Source: Prevotella sp. (lineage in GTDB: Bacteria > Bacteroidota > Bacteroidia > Bacteroidales > Bacteroidaceae). From it: a DNA stretch of 44,410 nucleotides. The stretch spans positions 1 through 44,410 of the forward strand of contig JAFWTK010000221.1 in NCBI GenBank assembly GCA_017518935.1, written 5' to 3'. The position numbers and the translations under genes are program-made. This document shows, in pieces, positions 40,888-44,410 of this stretch. The notes under the pieces were generated by a model. It was not told the DNA's origin and made no database searches. It saw nothing but the letters and a program-made list of their open reading frames with translations. Each line of letters starts with the position of its first letter. Position 1 is the stretch's first letter.

Positions 40888-42210
40888 TTACCACTTTGTT
40901 TTAAATATAGTGGGCGAAACAACCAGCGAGAACCATGCCCAGCGGGCTCGCTTGCTACTGCTGCCCTGCTTCAGGCGGTCCATCGTCTCGGTACCCATCA
41001 TCTGCGTATAGCCAGCCGAGAAGGAGATGTCCTTCGAGAACTGATAACTGGCCTGCAGGTCAATGCTATGACCCAGGGTGCGGTCGAGGTCATTCAGGTC
41101 AGTAGCCACAGCAAGATAGTGGTAGGTGGCACTACAATTCAACTTGCCGGTGGGCTTGCCGAAGATACCAATGAATGCGTTTTGCAGACCAGGCGTGAAA
41201 CCGTTGATGTACGCACTCTCGTAAAAATAGTCCATGATGCCATAGAACTTGGTGCGCGAGCCATATAGGGGACTGAACCCTTTTTCCACCTCATGCCGTG
41301 GTGTACCAAACCTGCCGCCGTATAACATAGGCACATAGTCGTCGCCGCTCAGATAATCATAGCCCAGTTCGAAACCGTATCTGTCAGAAGGGTTGATAGT
41401 AGCCTTCGCACTGGCCATCCAGGCCTTGACAGGTTTGCATTGCATCATGACTGCATCCACCAAGTCACCTGTCTGCCGATAGTACGACCCTTCGAGCGTC
41501 AGGTACTTGGGATGGAAATTAAAGTAGCCACCATACATCTGCTGATATTCGGTCGAAGGCTGGTTGTTCACCTCTTGCGGCTTGCCCGACTGCTGTCCGA
41601 TATTCATAAAAAGCAGCGAGGCACCCAATGGGAAATGAGGCACGTCATAATGATACCAGACGGTCTGCATGGTCTTGTAATACTGTGCTCCATTGTCGTA
41701 ATAAGTGCCGTCATAGACATTCTCGCCATTCTGATTGTAAGCCAAGATAACATGTGCCTTGTGACCGTGACCCTCATAGCCCACTCGCACCACGTCGTGC
41801 GACTTGGCAGCAGTGGCGAAGTCATTAGTACCGATGATGCGCTCATCATCGTAAGCCAATGCCACGCGTCCCAACTGTGCGAAAAGTCCGTTACGGGCTG
41901 TCATTTTCACCCAACCTTCATAAAGTCCAACACTTTGGTTACCCTGCATACCCCATACCGCCTTGTTCTGAATGACGGCATGGGCCTGCAAGCCCGGCCT
42001 TTCATAGTCCACGATTAGACGGGTACGCCCAAAAAGGAAACTCGAACGGTCTTCTGTCGATACGCTCCCATCGTCAGACCTTGGCAAACCACCGCCACAC
42101 ATCTCACCATGGGTCAAAAAGTTCAGACCGATGCTCAGTTGGTTTAGTGAGTCTGTCTGTGCCCAACAGCCCGTTGCTGCCATCAACAGCAGCATACACA
42201 TCTTTCTCAT
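40888..42210 (-). CDS. Outer-membrane beta-barrel protein (alginate-export/porin-like)
   Basis: 440 residues with a signal peptide (MRKMCMLLLMAATGCWA, cleavage likely before QTDS) and alternating amphipathic strands through to an aromatic C terminus (FKTKW). The wording of the N-terminal region (FLFGRTRLIVDYERPGLQAHAVIQNKAVWG and GLYEGWVKMTARNGLFAQLGRVALAYDDERI) resembles alginate-export family barrels of Bacteroidota. ATG 42210 is preferred over an upstream one at 42237 that would lie before the signal peptide and overlap the STAS gene end. It lies between STAS (13-bp gap) and the NRPS (25-bp gap), so it may let the product, precursor or signal cross the outer membrane (inference). Confidence 0.75.
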   Translation of the reverse strand: MRKMCMLLLMAATGCWAQTDSLNQLSIGLNFLTHGEMCGGGLPRSDDGSVSTEDRSSFLFGRTRLIVDYERPGLQAHAVIQNKAVWGMQGNQSVGLYEGWVKMTARNGLFAQLGRVALAYDDERIIGTNDFATAAKSHDVVRVGYEGHGHKAHVILAYNQNGENVYDGTYYDNGAQYYKTMQTVWYHYDVPHFPLGASLLFMNIGQQSGKPQEVNNQPSTEYQQMYGGYFNFHPKYLTLEGSYYRQTGDLVDAVMMQCKPVKAWMASAKATINPSDRYGFELGYDYLSGDDYVPMLYGGRFGTPRHEVEKGFSPLYGSRTKFYGIMDYFYESAYINGFTPGLQNAFIGIFGKPTGKLNCSATYHYLAVATDLNDLDRTLGHSIDLQASYQFSKDISFSAGYTQMMGTETMDRLKQGSSSKRARWAWFSLVVSPTIFKTKW

Positions 42211-42223
42211 AGATAGAAATGTA

Positions 42224-42526
42224 TTACTCAAAATCAAAAATGCTGATGAAGCCAGTCAGTTTGAAGACGTTCATGATATCGTCGTTCACACCGCGCATCA
42301 CCACCTTGCTGCCACTGGCCTTGGCACCTTTCAGGATGCTGAGCAGGATGCGCAGACCGCTTGATGCGATATACTCAAGGTTAGTGCAGTCGATGATAAC
42401 ATCCTTACCATTGCTTTGGTAGAGCGGTTTCAGCACTTCCTCGGCTTCCAAGGCTGCAGCGGTATCCATTTCTCCATTTAACGTGGCAAGATACTTGCCG
42501 TCGATTTCCTCAATTGTTGTATTCAT
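42224..42526 (-). CDS. STAS-domain anti-sigma factor antagonist
   Basis: 100-residue single-domain protein of the SpoIIAA/RsbV family. The phosphorylation motif is YIASSGLRIL, with S56 aligned to the phosphoserine of SpoIIAA; the aspartate normally before it is Ala. In the known scheme a HATPase kinase phosphorylates this serine and a PP2C phosphatase removes the phosphate, which frees or captures the kinase. Both activities are in the protein encoded 9 bp upstream, so the two form a complete switch. Confidence 0.93.
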   Translation of the reverse strand: MNTTIEEIDGKYLATLNGEMDTAAALEAEEVLKPLYQSNGKDVIIDCTNLEYIASSGLRILLSILKGAKASGSKVVMRGVNDDIMNVFKLTGFISIFDFE

Positions 42527-42535
42527 AATCGTTTG

Positions 42536-44410
42536 TTATTTTATTTTTTTGATAAGTGTCAGTACATTCTTGTCGTCCTCGCGTTCGTAGTTGATGCTGT
42601 CCATCAACTCACGCACTAGCAGGATACCCAGTCCTCCGATCTGTCGGTCTTCGACAGAAAGCGTTGTGTCGGTCTTTTCTTTCGCCGTAGGGTCAAAGGG
42701 AACACCTGCGTCCATAATTTGGAAGCGTAGGAGATGGCCGTCAGACATCATCTTAATCGTAATGTCACCGTCAGTGCCTATCGGATACGCATACTCTATC
42801 ACATTCACCACAGCCTCCTCGACAGCAAGGCGCAACTGGCGGGCCAGCGATGTCTCGATGCCCAGTTTCGCGATCGCAGATTTTATGAAACTGCTGAAGC
42901 GGGTCACTTCGTGGATATCATTCTTTAGCACAAGCGTTTCCATCAGCATGCTTTCACATTGCCGGGGGGTATAACGGATGGCGAGCATCGTCAGGTCGTC
43001 GCTCTGTTCGGCCTCGCCGATGAACCGGTGTACCTCTTCGGTGACGGTCTCTATGATCTGCTGAGGCTTCAACTGCTGTTGGGCGCATTTGCTGAGTACC
43101 TCCTCCGTGCGCTGAAGACCGAAGAACTGCTTTGGCGCTCTCTTCGCCTCCGTCAAACCGTCGGTATAGAGGAAGATGGTGCTGGCTGGAGCGAGCACCG
43201 TCTCCTGGGTCTGATACGCCGTATCATTAAACACGCCTATCGGTAAATGGGGCGTTACAGAAATGGCGGTAGCAGACTTGTAGAGCACTATCGGTGCGTC
43301 GTGTCCCGCGTCGCAATAGCGCAGATGTCCTGTAGGCAGGTCGAGCACGCCGATGAAGAGCGTGACAAACATATTCGACTCATTGCCCTCGCACGAGGTC
43401 TCGTTGATGGTCTGCATGATGCAGGCTGGATTATTCTCATGGGCAGAGGCCATACGGAACATCGTATGTATCACAGCCATCACAATGGCCGAGGGCACGC
43501 CCTTGCCACTCACGTCACCAATACAGAAGAACAGTTTCTCGTCGCGGACAAAGAAGTCAAAAAGGTCACCACCCACCTCTCGGGCAGGCGTCAGCGAACC
43601 GAAGATATCGATATCGTCACGCGCCAATGAGAACGATCGGGGCAACATCTCCTTCTGGATATTCGTCGCAATACGCAACTCACTACCGATACGTTCCTGT
43701 TCCAATTTGGCTTTATGGAGGTTGCGGGCATTCTTGGCAAAACGGGCGATAATCAGGCCCAAGATCAAAAGGCCTAAGAGCATCAGGATGCCAATGGTGC
43801 GACGCATCTTCATCAACTTGCCATAGACCTCCTTGTCGTAGCACACCACGGCAATCTTCCATTTAGGCTCCCCCTTCAGATGAGCATAGAACACCAGACC
43901 TTCATCGCCATCAGCATCCTTGATGGAGAAGACGGTACTTCGGCCGCTATTGCTGGACGTCTTCTCCACCGTGCTGTCGTTGATCATACTGATGATATGG
44001 TCCATCTCCCGCACTTTCTTCTCTCGGGTATGCTTCGGTCCCGCTATCAACTGGCCTTTCTCCGTCAGCAGGAAATCGTAGGATGAGGGATAGATATGCC
44101 GGTAGTTGAGCGTGTCGCCCAACTGCTCCGTTGACATGTCAAGACCGAACATCGCCACGAGATCCCCCTTACCGTCATGGATGGGAACCATATAAGTCAC
44201 GAGGTTCAGGCCTGAGACAACATCACGATAGAGATCCGTCCACAAAGGGGCATTCGACGCACAGACGGCTTTGTAATAACTGTTTTGGGTATAATCGCGA
44301 CCCTCAGCAGCAATCTCTGCGTGCTTGATCTCCCCATGGTCCCACCAGACAAACGGCTCGAACAGACGGCCTTTTTCCGGGAAATAGTTAGGCACGTAGG
44401 CCACCCAACA
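42536..44410 (-). CDS. Cache sensor with PP2C (SpoIIE) phosphatase and RsbW-like kinase domains, 5' end outside the window
   Basis: At least 622 residues are visible and the reading frame stays open to the window edge (upstream codons read Cys-Trp before a GTG at 44404, which I take as an internal valine). By comparison with the Cache paralogue at 27451-28551, roughly 120 residues are missing. Domains: periplasmic Cache (1 to about 195, YMVPIHDGKGDLVAMFGLDMS), membrane helix at about 204-222 (IGILMLLGLLILGLIIARF), coiled coil, PP2C (about 245-480: AREVGGDLFDFF, CIGDVSGKGVPSA, FLYTDGLTEA, QSDDLTMLAI), HATPase (about 490-622: VEEAVVNVIEYAYP, IMDAGVPFDP, GGLGILLVRELMD). Phosphatase and kinase for the adjacent STAS protein are thus fused behind one external sensor. 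First visible gene of the NRPS operon. Confidence 0.93.
   Translation of the reverse strand, partial: CWVAYVPNYFPEKGRLFEPFVWWDHGEIKHAEIAAEGRDYTQNSYYKAVCASNAPLWTDLYRDVVSGLNLVTYMVPIHDGKGDLVAMFGLDMSTEQLGDTLNYRHIYPSSYDFLLTEKGQLIAGPKHTREKKVREMDHIISMINDSTVEKTSSNSGRSTVFSIKDADGDEGLVFYAHLKGEPKWKIAVVCYDKEVYGKLMKMRRTIGILMLLGLLILGLIIARFAKNARNLHKAKLEQERIGSELRIATNIQKEMLPRSFSLARDDIDIFGSLTPAREVGGDLFDFFVRDEKLFFCIGDVSGKGVPSAIVMAVIHTMFRMASAHENNPACIMQTINETSCEGNESNMFVTLFIGVLDLPTGHLRYCDAGHDAPIVLYKSATAISVTPHLPIGVFNDTAYQTQETVLAPASTIFLYTDGLTEAKRAPKQFFGLQRTEEVLSKCAQQQLKPQQIIETVTEEVHRFIGEAEQSDDLTMLAIRYTPRQCESMLMETLVLKNDIHEVTRFSSFIKSAIAKLGIETSLARQLRLAVEEAVVNVIEYAYPIGTDGDITIKMMSDGHLLRFQIMDAGVPFDPTAKEKTDTTLSVEDRQIGGLGILLVRELMDSINYEREDDKNVLTLIKKIK

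Noticed and set aside
44402..44404. GTG as the start of the Cache-PP2C-HATPase gene
   Set aside because: The frame stays open to the window edge, and alignment with the paralogous Cache protein shows that about 120 residues including the first membrane helix lie upstream.
33618..44410. Recent horizontal transfer of the NRPS operon as a mobile island
   Set aside because: No integrase, transposase, tRNA or flanking direct repeats are visible and base composition looks like that of neighbouring genes by eye; the right flank is outside the window, so transfer cannot be excluded, only not supported.

Overview
The window looks like a chromosomal segment of a Bacteroidales bacterium, most probably a gut or rumen Prevotella-like organism. 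The evidence is the fused MurF-alanine racemase, a GSCFA-domain protein, a bifunctional Fkp-type fucokinase/GDP-fucose pyrophosphorylase, three-domain-type IspG, and at least nine promoters with the Bacteroidota -7 box TAnnTTTG and no Shine-Dalgarno-like leaders. No rRNA, tRNA, CRISPR array, transposase or phage gene was seen. Genes are densely packed in a few alternating operons and no gene-free stretch exceeds 170 bp.

Layout. 98-2067 (+): a CDF metal exporter and mnmA. 2073-10551 (-): a surface-glycan/cell-wall operon, yfhO-like, fkp, GSCFA, murF/alr. 10677-12652 (+): SpoU-type rRNA/tRNA methylase, then mtnN and luxS (methyl-cycle recycling and AI-2). 12672-18465 (-): three tandem FKBP isomerases, an Lrp regulator, a fused C26/M19 peptidase and a frameshifted M28 glutaminyl-cyclase-like lipoprotein. 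18633-21357 (+): a sirtuin and a TPR lipoprotein ending in a SpoIIE-type phosphatase. 21376-27310 (-): sufE, exported flavodoxin, a conserved unknown, rpoN, a PAP2-like membrane protein, purE, ispG. 27451-29794 (-): U32 family protein and an orphan Cache sensor. 29870-30667 (+): a C1 cysteine-protease lipoprotein. 30691-32184 (-): cysS.

The most interesting region is 32308-44410 (-). A membrane Cache sensor carrying both a PP2C/SpoIIE phosphatase and an RsbW-like kinase domain (cut by the window edge), a stand-alone STAS antagonist, an outer-membrane beta-barrel, a 2,414-residue nonribosomal peptide synthetase (C-A-T-C-A-T-R, reductive release) and a MATE exporter lie head to tail with gaps of 9, 13, 25 and -4 bp. 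Read together this is a candidate sensor-gated pathway for a small, probably aldehyde-type, dipeptide-derived metabolite with a dedicated export route. A second Cache protein without an output domain and a second SpoIIE phosphatase elsewhere in the window may belong to the same signalling family.

The second theme is repeat DNA in genes. Heptanucleotide tandem repeats occur at eight or more sites, mostly at gene borders, and have been read in frame into ispG, sufE and the signal peptide of the M28 protein. A perfect 62-bp palindrome is embedded in frame in fkp and a CCTAGG array in the GSCFA gene. Similar behaviour is known for Rickettsia palindromic elements.

All functional calls come from reading motifs by eye; no database search was possible.
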